From positions 62,001-126,000 of the forward strand of contig VXAU01001101.1 of the NCBI GenBank assembly GCA_013399695.1: a DNA stretch of 64,000 nt. Reading direction: 5' to 3'. A model generated the notes under the pieces. That model was not told where the DNA came from. It did no database searches and worked only from the letters and a program-made list of their open reading frames with translations. The position numbers were made by a program, and so were the translations under genes. How positions within the stretch are numbered: position 1 is the stretch's first letter; every line of letters starts with the position of its first letter. Below are positions 35,241-49,300 of the stretch, one piece after another. This DNA is from Formicarius rufipectus. Lineage: Eukaryota; Chordata; Aves; Passeriformes; Formicariidae.

Positions 35241-38200
35241 TTCTCCAGGTGCTTTCCCAGCTGTTATTCAGGTCTTGACTTTAACGTGGGAGAACCAAAC
35301 CACACCTTAGGACTCCAGACTCGCCTCTGTGGGCTGTGCGGCTGCGGTTTGTGGAGTGAATTTGCCGTATTTTTATTTTGGATGGGTTTCTTTGCAACGA
35401 GCTATTTGTAAGGGCTATGCTTGCAAAAGAGGTGCAAATTACGATGTGTTGTTTCCCTTCACAGAGGTGTGGGTTTTCATTCAGTATCCTTTGTATTTTG
35501 ACACTACTCTTATTCACACATCCCTTCTAATTCCAGCACTAAAGGATTCTAAGTGTGTACTTAAAGACAGGAAAGAAATTCCTTTTCTGTTTGGGCTTGG
35601 GTTGTTTTTTTTTCGTGTTTCGTTTTTGGTTTTTTTTTTTTTTTTTTGGAACTAATTTTTACTGAGAAATGTAGCAAAATGGTTTTTAATTAATTTTGCT
35701 ATATTTACAGAATTCTGCAGTAATCATTAGGATCCTGAGAATGTCGAGGAAATCAATGGATAAGACATGGAAAAAGTAAGACCTATAATTGGTGTACCCT
35801 TTCAAAAACAGACACTAAAAATAAATGGAGACTTTTGTTCTCTTCATCTTGGTAGAAAATTAATTGTAACAGGATTTTTGAAAGCCCACGGAGTTTTTAG
35901 TAGTGACGTTTACGAGAAAGAACAAATAACTCCACTGAGCATCATCCAAATTAATCAAGATGTGTTTCCTGTGCTGCGATTGTCCCTGGAATCTCGGGCC
36001 TGTTGGTGGGCGTTGTGCCAGCAGTTAAATCCCGTGTACTGCCCGGGGCCACACAGACCTTTCAGCCACAGGCAGAGCCGCAGCAGGGGAGGGTTTGTCT
36101 CCATCCACTGCATCTGGAATCCATTGGCACGTGGATATTGGTTGCCCATGGATTTCAGATCAGACCCGTTGTTTGACTTCTCCTAAGCGCCCCATTTTCA
36201 CTTCTCGGTGAATGACATGTGATTCCATAGACTGCATTGCATGTTGGTAACATTTTTAATCCCTGGGGTTCCCATTCTTTATGGGATTCCTCCCCATGTA
36301 CCCCCCACCATTTCAGTATCTCCTAATCCTATTTTTTTGTATCTCGGAGGTTTATCTTTTATTCTCTGTTCTTCTTTTATCTTTTGTTTATGCTCCTCCT
36401 TTCCCTTTCTTGTTCTGCCTGTTCCATTATCAGAATTTTCTTCAGATCTATTTCGATTCTTTCCAGAATGTAATTAGATCAAGATACTCTGATGGCAAAT
36501 TGCTACACTGATTTGATATCAGTTCACAATAGTAAGCTTTGAATAAGGCATTTTGTTTGAAAATATTTGCATAGCAGGATAAGATTGCTGGGTAGGACTG
36601 CAGATTTTTAACACCAAAGTGAGAATAAGATAACTTAAATGGCAACGTTCAGATGATCTTCTGTACTCTGACTCTTGTGTCTCCTGTTTTGTACAACAGA
36701 ACAGTGTGGAGATAATAAAGGAACAGGACCTTTGCATGTTCTCTAGTAGTTTAAGGCTACCAGAACTTTGGAACTGATGCTTTTTGAGAGCTATTTGGCT
36801 GTTAATCTAAGTCTGCTTTCCCAAGAATCTTTTCTTGGCCATGCACAGGTCCCTCCTGCTCAGGTCCAGATGTCAGAAGCTTCAGAGCCCCAGAACCACT
36901 GCACCTTCAGTGTAGATCAGCAGCTGACACTGCAGTTCCAGGGACACTTCTAGTGGGCATGGTGGTCAGGAAATAAAAAGAAGGGGAAAAAATAATTACC
37001 TGCCCTTGCCTTGTGCTGTGTGGGGCTGGCAATGAGCTCCTGGTGGTGGAGGAAGGGCTGAGTGTGCTGCCTGTGCCTGCAAGAAGTGCTTGTGGAACAA
37101 GGGCCCTCTCCTGACTTTCTGCATGGTGGAAAGTGAGGGCAGCTCTGAGGTGGTGGGCTGGACGCCTGGACATCTCAGCCATGGGGAGGTTTGGGTTTGT
37201 ACCCTTTTCTGCAGGGGGTGACGAAGACAGGACAGGGAAGACCTGTGTGGTGCTGGCAGCAGGAGTGCTGTGCCCTTTGGCATTCTCCAGAGGGGTGCAC
37301 TGCCAGCAAAACTGAACTCCAAGGCTACTTTTCTTCCCCACCTCTTCAAATGCCAGGTATAATCTGTCTCCTAAGCCACTGTTGTCCATGGCAGTTGCCT
37401 CAGTGGTTGTTGAAGTGGAATTTTATGTGTGTTAAATTTTATGTGTGTACTTTGAGATCTTTGGGAAGGAAAATTTTCTAGTTTTCTAACAAGCAGTTAA
37501 TGAAATTTATCAATAAAAACACATGTAGAGATAACCATGCATAGGTTATAGGAGCATATATGGGAGCTATAAAGGGGTTTTTTGAACTATAATATATGTG
37601 CTGTTCTAGAGAGCAGTTCCAGCTGGGTAATAATGACATAATCACAAACATGCAATTAAGCGTTTTAATGACAGCTATTATAACAGCAATTTCAGCACTA
37701 AGGGTAGATTAAAATTTGCCTGTACAACAATAACTTACACGAAAGGTGTTTATAACCGTAATAGTTTTTATTAGGAGCCTTTCCTCATGAAGTTACTCTC
37801 AGTTTTAATGGAGATAAGAAGAAACTATTCTGTCTGCCTTTGAAGCATGGAAATGTTATGAAATAGCTCTGATTTCTCAGAATAAAAAAGCAGGTGAGCT
37901 TAGTGTGCCCCATCCTGGCTCAGGTGATAGGAAGAGATGTTTGTTTTCTTGACTCCAGATGACCACTCTAATTTAAACACCTCAGTAAGACCAGGCTTAG
38001 GAATGCTTCCTGCCCATACCTTTATAACTGCATGCTTGGAATTTCGAGGGAATGGCTACTTAAGGACTCTGCTAGAGAGCTGTGTGCTGCTGATAGTTCT
38101 AGTGCAGAATTCCAGAGGTGTTACTGTGTTCAAGTTGGGCTCTGCATGCACACTCCTTCCTCCTAAAATCACAATTCAGCTGTATGAATCTTGAGGAAAG

Positions 38201-41147
38201 GTCAGTCACTACGTGGTTTGCTGTCAGCCGAGGGCAGTTCTGTTGGCAAAAAAAGTGGCAACTGATGAAGGAAGGCAGAGGGTTTTAAAATTTTAGAACA
38301 GTTCAAGAGCCTGCTTTTGCTTTTACTGAAGCTTCTACAAACACAGAGCTTCTGAAATTTTTATTTACCTCTTCAATTGGGCTGGTTTAATATCCAGCAC
38401 TGTAGCCAGGTCTCATTTTCAGGCTTTGAAATGCAAGCGCATGCCAACCAGAGGTGGCAGCTGGCACAGCTTAAGAGAGTGGAGTGAGCAATGCTAGCTG
38501 AGCTGTTTTCACTTGCTGAATGAACTGAACTCCTCTGGGGAAAAGGAAAAAGGCATCTATCACTAATTTCAGTCCTGTCCTGTGTGTGTCTCTGATTCCT
38601 ACTGAAACAGAAGAAGTAAAGGTGTCAGTTGTCCACGAATCCTTCCTCAGTGTTTTCATTTTTAATTTCATGCTCTGAAATTTTGGGTCTTAACAAATCC
38701 TCTGGAAAAATGATAGAGAGTGGCTGGCTGAAGGCTGAGTGTATTTACCCTTCTATCACCCCACTGGTTTTCTAACTGCTGCTAACTATGACATACCTCT
38801 GCTTTCTAAATGTTAAAATGTGTTTTATTAAAAATGGTGTCGATATATTCCATGGATGATCTGCATCAGTGTTGCATTTGCCAGGAAGGAATTGTCTGAA
38901 GCTAAAGCAGGGTCTTACCATCCTGAAATCTCACTGCTTTCAAGTCTGCTCCGAGGTCAATACAGACAGAAATAAGGCTATGTCCTGCTGCTCCACAGCA
39001 GCCTGACCGTGGCAGGAGTCCCAGAGCCTGCCTGTGAACCCCAGGGTACAGCAGTTCTCTCAGCAGAGCTGTGGAAATGCACAGCAGATGCTCTGTTGAC
39101 ACTGCTCTGGGTTCCTTGCTGAGCTCCCCTCACTGCCCTGGTTCATTTTGGGCAGGGGCAGCTGGGTGGGACCCTTGGGTGCTCCCTGTGAGTCCTCCAG
39201 GAGCCTTTGGGTGGGGTTTCTTGCCTGAGGTGGCACAGGAGTCGATGCCTCCCCTGTTTGCCCATGCCTGCCATGTGCTGGGTTTATGGCCCTGCCACAC
39301 TGGCACTTCTGTGCCACAGATTTAACTCTTCTTACTCCCAGACAAGAGGCATTACTGACTGTGGAAAGTCTGTCCTGCCTTAGGGTCACTGTGACTGCTG
39401 TGGCTTAGAAACCAAGAGCATCCAGGGTGCATTCTAACGAATCCTCTCCATTTATTGTGACCTATCTTAAATTTGTTTTGAAAATGGAAAATAATTTGTG
39501 CTCTTTGAGTGTGAAAACAGATGACAAACAGCCTGAAACCTGTGCCTCTTCCTTTCCTTAGTCAGTTTTGCACGATATTGTGTCCAACTAACGACATCCA
39601 GTGCCATCTGAAATGGGATTGTGAGAATGCTGTGCAGGGACGTGCCAGTCCGTCACATGTGCTGGGTGGAGAGACTTGGCTGAGAGTAAGCCTGGACTCT
39701 GAGTAAGGCTGCTAAAATAGGAGTCTGCTTGTTAATTTTCATGGAAACATCCAGAATTAAAGTGTTTTGGAATCTGCTTCTTGAGTGGAAAGTGGCACAG
39801 ACTTGATGCCTTAATGAACCTGAGTGATTGCATCACCCCAGAGCAATAACTGAAGCTTTTTGGTTTTACAGTACAATTTGGAATTGTGGATCTTGCTTAC
39901 TTGCATGAAGGTTTTGTAGAAGGTCCTGTTTGCTGTGCTGCCCCTAATTTTGTTTTGGTACCATATAGATCACAATTCTCACTGAGAGATGGGGTTTAAA
40001 GGTTAGCAAATTCCTTGGAAAATTGGATATTCCTTGCTCCTTCTTTTAATCACAATTAGGATTAAGGGCTTAGATATTCTTGTGATGTTTTCCAAGGTAT
40101 GCTTTTCTTCTTCAAGGCACTTTCTTAACAACCAATCCATCTTCACAGCTCTCTGCTTTGCTGTCCCCAGTGTGAAATGTGATAAAAGTGATAAGTTATA
40201 TGATATACTCCAAGTATTATCCCGAGGACTGGCCCCAGTGTTTCATGACTCACAATGCTGGACCAAAGTAATTTCAGTTGATTTGTCTCCAGTTTTATGT
40301 CTCTCTTATTTTTAATTATACATAATACATCATCCAAACAACAGCACTGCACAAGCTTCTGAGACAAAAATAGCCTTCACTGGGTTTTGGTGGGCAACTG
40401 TTTGAAGGATTAAAGCACATTGGAAATACCTAGTTAGATTGCTGCTAAGTTTTTTTAAAAAAAATCCAACTATTTAAAACAGCCACTGGCATAACTAGAA
40501 GGTTAATAATCTCTAAGGTATTGCCCTGGTTTATAGATACTGCTTTTGGAGCAATAAATTGTAACCTTTGAACATGTGCTTCTGCAAATAAAATCCAGCC
40601 TTATTTTGTGTACTTAACAACTTCTGATTGGAAACACATAGCAACCTATAGCAAGCATGCTTTCAGCAAACTGGAGCAGAAATGAGGCAGATCTTCAAAG
40701 TGCTCACTTATCTTCCTCAATAACTCTTCTACATGTAAACAAGATAAACCAGGTCGTTCTGCCAGATCCCACTCGCTCTGAATGATGTTCAAATAATTTT
40801 AAAGAGAAAGAAGTTGTGTTCAGACATATTCCCCAAGTTCTCCCTTGAAGTACTTTGTTTCTTCTTCCTTTTAGAAATGTTAAGCTGTGTCATGAAAATG
40901 TGATTAAAATAGGTAGCTAAGCAGCCTGGGGCCAGGCATCTGTTCAAGTTCTGCTACAACTAGGTCCTAAGTTACTGTGCATCAGTACAAAAGACAAAGT
41001 TTCCCTCTGCATTCTCACCTTTTGAAAGTCTAAATCTGGACATTTTTATTGGTTTTTCTCTAGTCTGCAGTCACGGTTCTGTTTAATTGACCAATGTGAG
41101 GTTGGTTCTCTTGTTAAACCTCTTGCAGTCTCTGTTAAATGAAATAC

Positions 41148-41162
41148 GTGTGTGTGTGTGTG
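41148..41162. repeat. (GT)n microsatellite
   Basis: A short run of GT dinucleotides ends in TGCGTG. Confidence 0.85.
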
Positions 41163-41740
41163 CGTGACCCACAGGTAACGCCCCAGCACTTCCCTCTGCA
41201 GACACACTGGCTGTTCTGTGCTTTCCCAATGGATTCCTCCTTTGGATAAACCCAAAGGACATCTCTTTTGGGACAGCAGTGCTGGGGTTGATACAGATGG
41301 CAAATGGCTTTTGCTCCCACGTGCTGTTTGCCATGTTCCTCCTTTTGGAATCTTTCTGTTGCTGAACTTTGCCTGGCAGTGTCTCCCTCCCCGCTGTGCT
41401 GGCCGTGCCAAGCTCCTGACTGCCCTCACCCTCGTGCCAGGCATGAGTGGCACTGTCACAGTGTCCCCTGTGGCTCCCTTTGGAGCTGAACTCTGCTTTT
41501 CTTCAGCACTGTCCTTTTTGCAACTGTGAAATGATAAATGAATTAAGAAACGATGAAAACTGCCAGCTCCTTGAACCACCCTGGTATTACCAGGCTCCTC
41601 TAATTTTTCTAAGCTTTTGTACCATCACCCTTCTTTTAAATTTGATGTTACTCCTCAGTGACAGATCAATCATGAAAAGCTGTGTGTTGACTTGCCTCAG
41701 TAGTTGATACCACATTGGAAAACGGTTATGAAAAAAGTAA

Positions 41741-41746
41741 TTTATT
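41741..41746 (-). terminator. Candidate poly(A) signal of CDX4 copy B
   Basis: AATAAA on the minus strand lies about 1.4 kb beyond the copy B stop codon. It is supported by position only, and other candidates cannot be excluded. Confidence 0.2.
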
Positions 41747-43108
41747 TTAACGTTCTTTATATACAAAGTAATTTCACATTACCAACATTTTGGTGTTCTA
41801 ATAGTACTATTTGTTATAATTAAGGGGAAAAAAAAAAAAAAAGAAAACAAGAATATAGTGCCTAAATGACTTAATGTTCCTAAGTCTTGTTTGCAACAGT
41901 GACAGAGATATTTTGGAGGACACCTGGATGGAAATTAGTGAGGATAGGCATCCTAAATTTCTAACCTGCTTTTGACAATGAAGTTATAGATTCCCAAATC
42001 ACTCACCTGCTTTAAAAATTTTCCTTTTGCAGGCAAACGTTATGCACATGAAACTGGGAGACATGTTTAGAAATAAATATCTGGATTATTCTTAAGTACT
42101 TACTACCTCCCAAACTCTGCTCAGTATGGAAAAGATCAACACCTCAGGAACTGAGACCCTCTTAAAAAATGCTGAGACCTTATATTTAAGTGAAATATTT
42201 TGTTTGTTTCTTCTTCCAATAATTTGGCTTCTCAGATGATTTAGTGTCAAAATAGCTCATCAAACTGGACCAAGTTTAGAACTGGTTGAATGCAATTGTT
42301 ATATCTCTATCCATGTGCTCTGCTGTCTCTGCATGAAACGCAGTCACTTTTCAAACTACCTACACTTTTTAAAAGGATTTCTGCCCCCCTTTGCTCTTTC
42401 TTTTAGGACCCAAAACGAGTCTGACATGAATTTGCTCTGACCAAAAATTAAACTGGGCCAACATTCACAATTCCAGAATGCTTTCAAAAACATTACTAGT
42501 GAGCTGGAAGAGTGTGTGTCCACAGCAGCGTGTGGAGCGTTGGGAGTCATACCTGTCAAACCCAAAACATTCCCAAAAGCTCATCCCTGACCTTTGCCCT
42601 TAACATGTGGTGAGTGCAACCACCAGGATCCAGGCTCTCCATCGAGCGGGTTGGACACCTAAGCCAGGTTTTTGTCTGTCGAGATCCATGTGTAAGGTCC
42701 GTGGCAGTGAGATTAGCACATGGAACCTGTGTGGAGATCAAAGGAGACAGGGACACACAGTCGCTCAGCCTGGCCACCTCAGCACTGCGGGCTTGCCCGG
42801 GGCAGGCTCGGTGCCCTGTCAGTCTGCAGTGCCCTGTCCCAGGTGGCTGTGTCTGGTGCCTAGCCCTCCCTCTGGTGCCATCCCAGCCAGAGGGCTCCTT
42901 GCCCAGAGGCATCCTCTTCCAGAGGCTCCTGGCCCAGTTCCATTGCCCTGGGGGAAGCTGTGCTGTCCTGCAGACCCGGCTCTTGGGTGACAGTCCTTGA
43001 CGCCCCGTGTCGTGGCGGGGGCTCCTGCCCCAGCTGCCCCGTTCCTGCTCTGCTGCTCTGGGTGCTGGAGCTGGCGCCCTGGCCACCCTTCCCGGCTCTC
43101 CAGCGGCC

Positions 43109-43363
43109 TCACTGCGAGGCCACGACCTGCTGGAGGGTGCTGGGGTGCTGCAGGGCACCCACGGGGAGCGGGGCGGGTGCGGGTGGCGCCGCGAACAGCG
43201 CGTTGGGCATCTCCGGGTGCGGCTGTGGCTCCGCGCCCGGCATGGGGCTCACCGAGCCGGGCTGGCTCTGCAGGGACCCCAGGGTGCTGCCCTCGAAGGG
43301 GGTCATTTTCTTCTTCATGAGCTTCCTTTCCTTGGCTCTGCGGTTCTGGAACCAGATTTTGAC
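43109..43363 (-). CDS. CDX4-like copy B exon 3 (helix 3 and C-terminal tail)
   Basis: The exon is 255 bp including TGA. The acceptor reads CTCCCCTGCAG. It encodes VKIWFQNRRAKERK, identical to copy A, then a longer Pro/Ala/Gln-rich tail ending LQQVVASQ. The tail shares KKK-x-x-x-F-(D/E)-G-S and a Gln-Ser/Ser-Pro pattern with copy A but is otherwise strongly diverged. Confidence 0.94.
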   Translation of the reverse strand, partial: VKIWFQNRRAKERKLMKKKMTPFEGSTLGSLQSQPGSVSPMPGAEPQPHPEMPNALFAAPPAPAPLPVGALQHPSTLQQVVASQ

Positions 43364-46300
43364 CTGCAGGGGAGCAGAGGAAGGGAGTTTTCAGTTGCTG
43401 AGGGAACACAACGGGGCCCTTTTCGGCCGTGGGGTCGAAGGGAGGTTCAGTGCCCTGAGGAGCAGTGGGAAAGGCAGAGGCCATGTCAGACAACAGAGTG
43501 TTTATTTTGTAGGTAATCTTTCCTAAATAGTAATGGAATATCCATTAACAGCTCGATAAAATGTGGTTTCCAATGTTAGATTAGAGGTATTTCTTTATGG
43601 AATGACCTTTGATTTATTCTATTATTTTAAACAAGATCTAACAGAACAAAATCTTGTGGGTCACAGTGATGGCCAAAAGGATCCAAGAGTCAGGGATCCT
43701 AGTCTGGACAAGTCAAAGTCTGTTCCTGACCTATAAACTGAGGCACAACCGCTTTTCTGTTTGGATGTTGCACTGTAATTGGTGATCTCCAGTGTGTAAG
43801 CCAGGGCAAATACCCTTCTGAGCAGAATCTCACCCGCGCACTGCACTCGGTACGCAGTGTTAATTCAAAATACTGCATAAGCAATGCCTCAAGAGCTGAG
43901 TGCCTTTTATTGCATTCACAGGTGGAGCCAGAACCTGCTGCTGATTCCCACACATTCCACTGCTTTCCACCACATCACAGGACGCAGTTATCCTTGGGAA
44001 AGAAGGAAGGATCCATTGAAGAGTGCATGGATTTTAGCTGGGCTGAACCCAAGTGAGGAGTGAGGGGAAGTTGATGAGTCAATTGAAAATACATCAGAAC
44101 TCGCTGAGGTTTGAAAGGGTGAACGTTTCATGGCAAGTGAAATGTTTTTGGATATGAATCCCCAGTGTTGGATTTAAAGCAGTAAAAGTCAGCTATTTGT
44201 CCTTGGAAGTGGCTCTGTATCACGTCTAGTCAATGTAGTAAGTCAAGCTACCTCGTTCAGATATGTTGGGTTTTCTTGTTGATGTTCAGATGGCAAAGAA
44301 AACACTTTGCTCACTTTTCTTTTTCTTTGAGGTTATTATAATCTAAAGAAAAATGGATGGTTTGCTGAGAAATACTGATCTGTTTAGATCTTAGCTAGAA
44401 TCTGGAAAGGGAAAGAGAATGATGGTCAGAAAGGAGGTAACACTGAAAGAGGTGATAAGATCTGTGGCTACCAGGTTGTGTTCTGAAAGAAACCACTGGT
44501 GAAGTCCCACAAAATATGTGATGGAGCCTCTGTGACAGTCTCAGTGTACTTTTCCTTGAGGCATTATTATTCTGTTCTACAGCTGAAGAATTCAATTACA
44601 TGCAAAGCTTGTATAAATTTGAACTAGGTCTCTTAGGTCCTGGGCTGCCATCTGAGATGTTTGGCAGTTCATTTTGTTGTCTTAGTTTGGGAATATCATC
44701 TCAGTACCAAATTATGTTCCACTAAACCAGTCCCAAATGCTCCCACATCTCTTGCATTCTCACTGTGCTGGGGTAATTCGGTTTCTCTCATACATTTCCC
44801 AAGTTGTATGAAAAGATGGGACAGTCTAAAAACTAAACCAACATTTCTGAATTGCCCTTTGGCTTCAGTGTTCTTACCTGCCTGTGAGTTGTGGGGTTTA
44901 CTCTGGTTTGTTGTTAAACAGAGGGAGCAGAGAGAACTTTGGCAGGCACCAGAGGGTCACATCAAGTGAGTACAGGTAAGTGCAGATGTGTAAGGTCAGA
45001 CTAAAAGCCAACACGACCAGTTGCATCTCATTTGTTCTTCACCTCCCTCCTTTCAATAATCTTTTTTTCCCCTGGATCCTCTGAAGTCCAGTTTTCTCTC
45101 TCCTTTCTTGTCCTTGTCATCTCCTTTATTTCTGTATCCATCCTATATTAACAATGCTTCATTTTGCCTTTTTTCTCTTAATTGGATACTGCATCTTTCC
45201 TCCCTTCCTTCTTTAAATGACTGTTCTTTGTCCTTTTGTCTTGAGATATTCCTTCCAGTGTCCTGGATGGGATTTTGGCATAAGCAGGGAAAAAGCTTTT
45301 CTGGAAAATCCTTTCAGGTTTTAGGTGGAGTGCAGTGGAGGGTGGGATTGGACAGTGTTCAGTCATGTTCATACCATGGGGTTGTTTAATTTGTCCCAAA
45401 GGGTAGTGGTGGGAATCCATCACATCCCTTTTTTTTTTTCTTTTCTAATCTTAGATTTTCCAAAGTGACTTTGGAGGTGTAGGTTTTACGCATTGGAATT
45501 GTGTTCATAACATATTGCTGATTAAAAAACCTAAATATTGCAAAAATTGTTGCTGTGTTTCCCCAAAATATGACAAAAAAACATACCACATGTTTTTGTT
45601 TCACCTCTTCAAATATGCCAACAAAAGGGTTTCTCAGGAATTATCTGAATTAGGAAGCTTCAAGTAAATTTCACTGGCTGTTTTTACAGAAGCGGGGGCA
45701 TCATTTCCAAATTCAGCACAATGAAGTCAAGTTATTAATGTGTTAACAGCCATCAAAAAGATGTTTATAGCCAGTTGAAATAACTGTAATATTCAATAAT
45801 TAAATGCTTGCATTCAACAGCAGATTGAGAATATTTCCCTTTCCATTTCTGTGAGCATTTCCAGGCTGTGCTGGGTAAGGTGGGCTTGAGTTGGATGGAC
45901 AGCACTACAACTGGATGGATTTTGGGCTGTCCCTGCTCAGCAGAGCCCATAAAACAAGGGTGAATCACAGGACTGGGCTTTGATTTATCTGCTGGGAATA
46001 CAAGTGGGTTTTGGAGGGAGTGGTAGGAAATAGGGGCAGGAGAAAGGAGTAGAAAGTAGGTAGGAAATCTTTAATAAAAGGTAGTAGGCAGCCAAAGAAA
46101 CAAACCCCTTCAGGTGTCCTGAACATACCTGAGCTCAACCCTTCCATTCTCTGCTCAGACTGACCTTGTTGGATTTGGTCATGGAATTCCCACTGACTTC
46201 AGCAACAGCCAGCACTTCTGCTCTAGAAATTCCAGGAGCAATTTCTCCCTGCTACCTCTGCCCAGAGGGAAATCCAGGCAGGATTTTGTTGATGTAATTT

Positions 46301-49300
46301 AGCTCTTGTTACTCAGAACAGGACTGTGTCCAAAGCTGGTGTTTGCATTTGCTGCAACGGGAGCTCAGTCCCACTTTTGGGTTACTGGAGGCAGAACCAT
46401 TACCTGCTCAGCAGCAACAATAAAGTCAAAGGAAATCCTGGAGGGGGGATCCATACTCTACCTGTCTCTCAGAAAGTCTTAGGTTTGCAGCAAGTTCAGA
46501 CTTCCTCCTGATCGTGATGTATCTGTTGTAATGAAACTCCTTTTCTAATTCTAATCTCTGATGATCTGTGTAAACCACTCGGTACTTCTCTCTTGTTCTG
46601 GTTTTACCTGTTTGGAAAGAAGAACACATTGCTTCAAGCTGGAATGCTCTTAACTTCAGTAACACAAAACATCTGGCTTTACATTTGAAGATATCAGTGG
46701 GTCTTCTAGGCCTGATTCTCTGAGCATTTACCCAGAGTGACTCCCTTGACCCAGTCTTGGTTTACAACACAGGAGGCTAATACCATCAGGTATTAGGTTT
46801 GCTCCTTAGTAAATTTAAAAAAGTTGTTAAACTGCTTCTCATGTTCTTTCTCACCCCTGTGTTGTCACTTGGGAAAGGGATGGTGTCCTTGTTAAGAACA
46901 AGGCTCCAGGAGAGCTGGGTTCTGTTCCCAGCTCTGATCCCAGCTTCCTGCCTGGTGGGGAATTGCCCTTCTTTCTGTGTCCCAGACACATAGCCACGTG
47001 CTTCAGTGACTGGGAAGGGCTTGTTACTGCACAGAAAATCCTGGGAGCCTCCAAAGTCCCTCTCTTCTTGTTGACAGAGACATCCGTAGGGCGCCGTGGC
47101 TGTCACTGCTCTTGGGAGGCTGTGTTTTCCCTCAAGGTCTGGCACAGCCTGGGAACAGCACAGGCAACAGGGACATAGATCTTTTAGATGACAGTTAATA
47201 AAAAAGAGAAAAGGAGAGCAATAATCCTTCACAATGGACAGAGAAGTGCAGCATCTGCTCTTTGCAGGCAGCACTGCTGCCCTGCTCAGCCCCGGGAGCA
47301 GCTGAGGGAGTTCCAGGTCATTAAAAGGCAATGGCCAATGACATGAGTCAGGGAACATTTTATGGATTCCCTGCCATTTTATGGATTCCACAGAAGGTAA
47401 TTTCTGGGGAGAGGGATGTGAGGCGAGTGGAAGAGAACTGAGAATGGGAAAGGCTGCTGGTGCTTCCTTCCTCACCCCCCTTTCCTGTGTGGTTAATGCT
47501 CACATCAGCCAATCAATGTATTGGAGATCAGCACCTGCTCAAAGCCACAGCCTGAGCCTGAGCTCTCCCCACATTTCTGACAGGCTGGATCATCGTGGTG
47601 TTAGGACCATGTCACAGGTTTCTGTAGCTGAATTTTAGTAGAAGGGGGGGATATCCAGGATGGTTTCTGGTAGAAGCTGCCAGAAGCTTCCCCTGTGCTG
47701 TGGAGCCAAGGACAGCCAGGGCCAGGAGAGACCTCCTGCTGGGGGTCAGAGTTGAGCCAATGAAGAATCCCAGTCACCCCTCTGGGATAACAGAGTTAAG
47801 AATTTAGGAGTGTGGGGCAGTTGGGAATTCCAGCCATGGGATAACAACGCAGAGACCAAGGCTGAAGCAGGAGGAGGAGGAACCCCATGGGAGCAGAAGG
47901 GGAAGGACTAAAAGCTATTCCCCACCACTGCAGCCCATGTGGTGACAATTGGGGTGCACAGACCCCCCTGCAGCCCATGAGGTGACCCTCAGGACAAGAA
48001 CAATGGCAAAACCACCAACCAACTGCAAGCTCCCATTCCCTGCTCCCTGGATCTGCTGGAAAGAGGGAGGAGTGGGAGGAGAAAGGGGGTTTTAAGGCTG
48101 ATTTATTTCTTACTTTTTAGTTCTTATCTTGTCAGTAATAAATTTAAGTACTTTAGCCACTCTGAGTTTGCTTTGCCATTATCTCTCAGCTGTTTTTTAC
48201 CTTTTCTCCTTTTCCTTTCCCTCCGGGAAAGGGGAGCCTGGAAGTTTGGGTGGACACCGTGTGAAAACCACTGCAGACCAGTGCTACCACCTTTGCTAGG
48301 CATTTTTTGGTGCTTGCTTGTCTATCTGTATCTACATGGACATTCCTCCAGATGTACGGATTCAGTCTGAACTGTCTGGAACAGGGAATGTACTCTGAGT
48401 TGGCATTTTCCACAGTGGAGCTGTGGGCTGTGAACTGTGTCCTCGGTGGTCCCTGCAGTAGGACAGCCCCTTGGGTCCAGGTCCTCTCAGAGGATGCACA
48501 GAACTCGGGGTGTCTGTGCCTTGTGCCTGTCCCTGCTGTTGCTGCAGATGTGGGGTGGCTTCACTCAGCAGCTCAGGTTTGCTCACAGAACTCCTGAAAA
48601 GGTTCTGTGGATGCCTCACTCCTCAAAAACCAGATCCCCCAGTTTCCTAATAACTGCCCTCTAATAAAAGCAGTTAATTTTGAGTGGAGTGAAATAAATA
48701 CTGAGGCACTGAGCTGGTGAAATGTCAGTCTCTCAGAAGATCCCGACAGCACAAGACCCAAAGCAACCAGCCTCCCCTGGCAGGAGAGAGGAGCTGGAGG
48801 GCTCAGCGATCTGCGGTGCCAAAGGCTTCATTCTTCCCCAGCCCCTCCTTCCCACCCTCCCTGCCTTGGATGTTTAAGTGGCACCCAAAGCTCAGAATTC
48901 GGGGTACAGAACTACAGCAGAATCTTGGAGGGCTGTGTCCCTTAATTCATGGCTTGGGTTGGTGTGTCTGCCCCGTCTCTGGAGGGATGTGTGACGTCTC
49001 TTTGCCTTTATGGCTGAACACGTTTAAAATCAGCATTGCTGTACACTCTGTGTGGTCATGGCTGAGAGCCAGGTCACTTCTGCCTCTCTCAGCATTTGAC
49101 AGTCAGTACTTTGCTACCTGCAGCGATTTTTGACTTCTCAAGCTACCACTTGCCTTTTTAGCTGAAGAAGGCTCTGCTCCTCTCAGGTGTTTGCAGAACT
49201 CGGAGCTGTGGAGCACAGGGAGCCCTGCTCAGTGCAGTGCTGGAAATGAGCTCTCTTCTGGTGGCCCCACACCACAGCCTTACTCTCTGACTCTCCCCAG

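Larger units (their letters stand above)
34450..43108. other. Intergenic region between the two CDX4 copies
   Basis: This 8.7 kb contains a small CpG-rich patch at about 35100-35240, a short (GT)n at about 41148-41162, homopolymer runs, and the likely 3' UTR of copy B at its right end. No recognisable exon lies on either strand. I see no transposon signature strong enough to name. Confidence 0.6.

Noticed and set aside
42556..43526. Several long frames of 127-224 aa overlapping CDX4-like copy B exon 3
   Set aside because: They are shadow frames in GC-rich sequence. The homeodomain frame with the CTGCAG acceptor is the real one.
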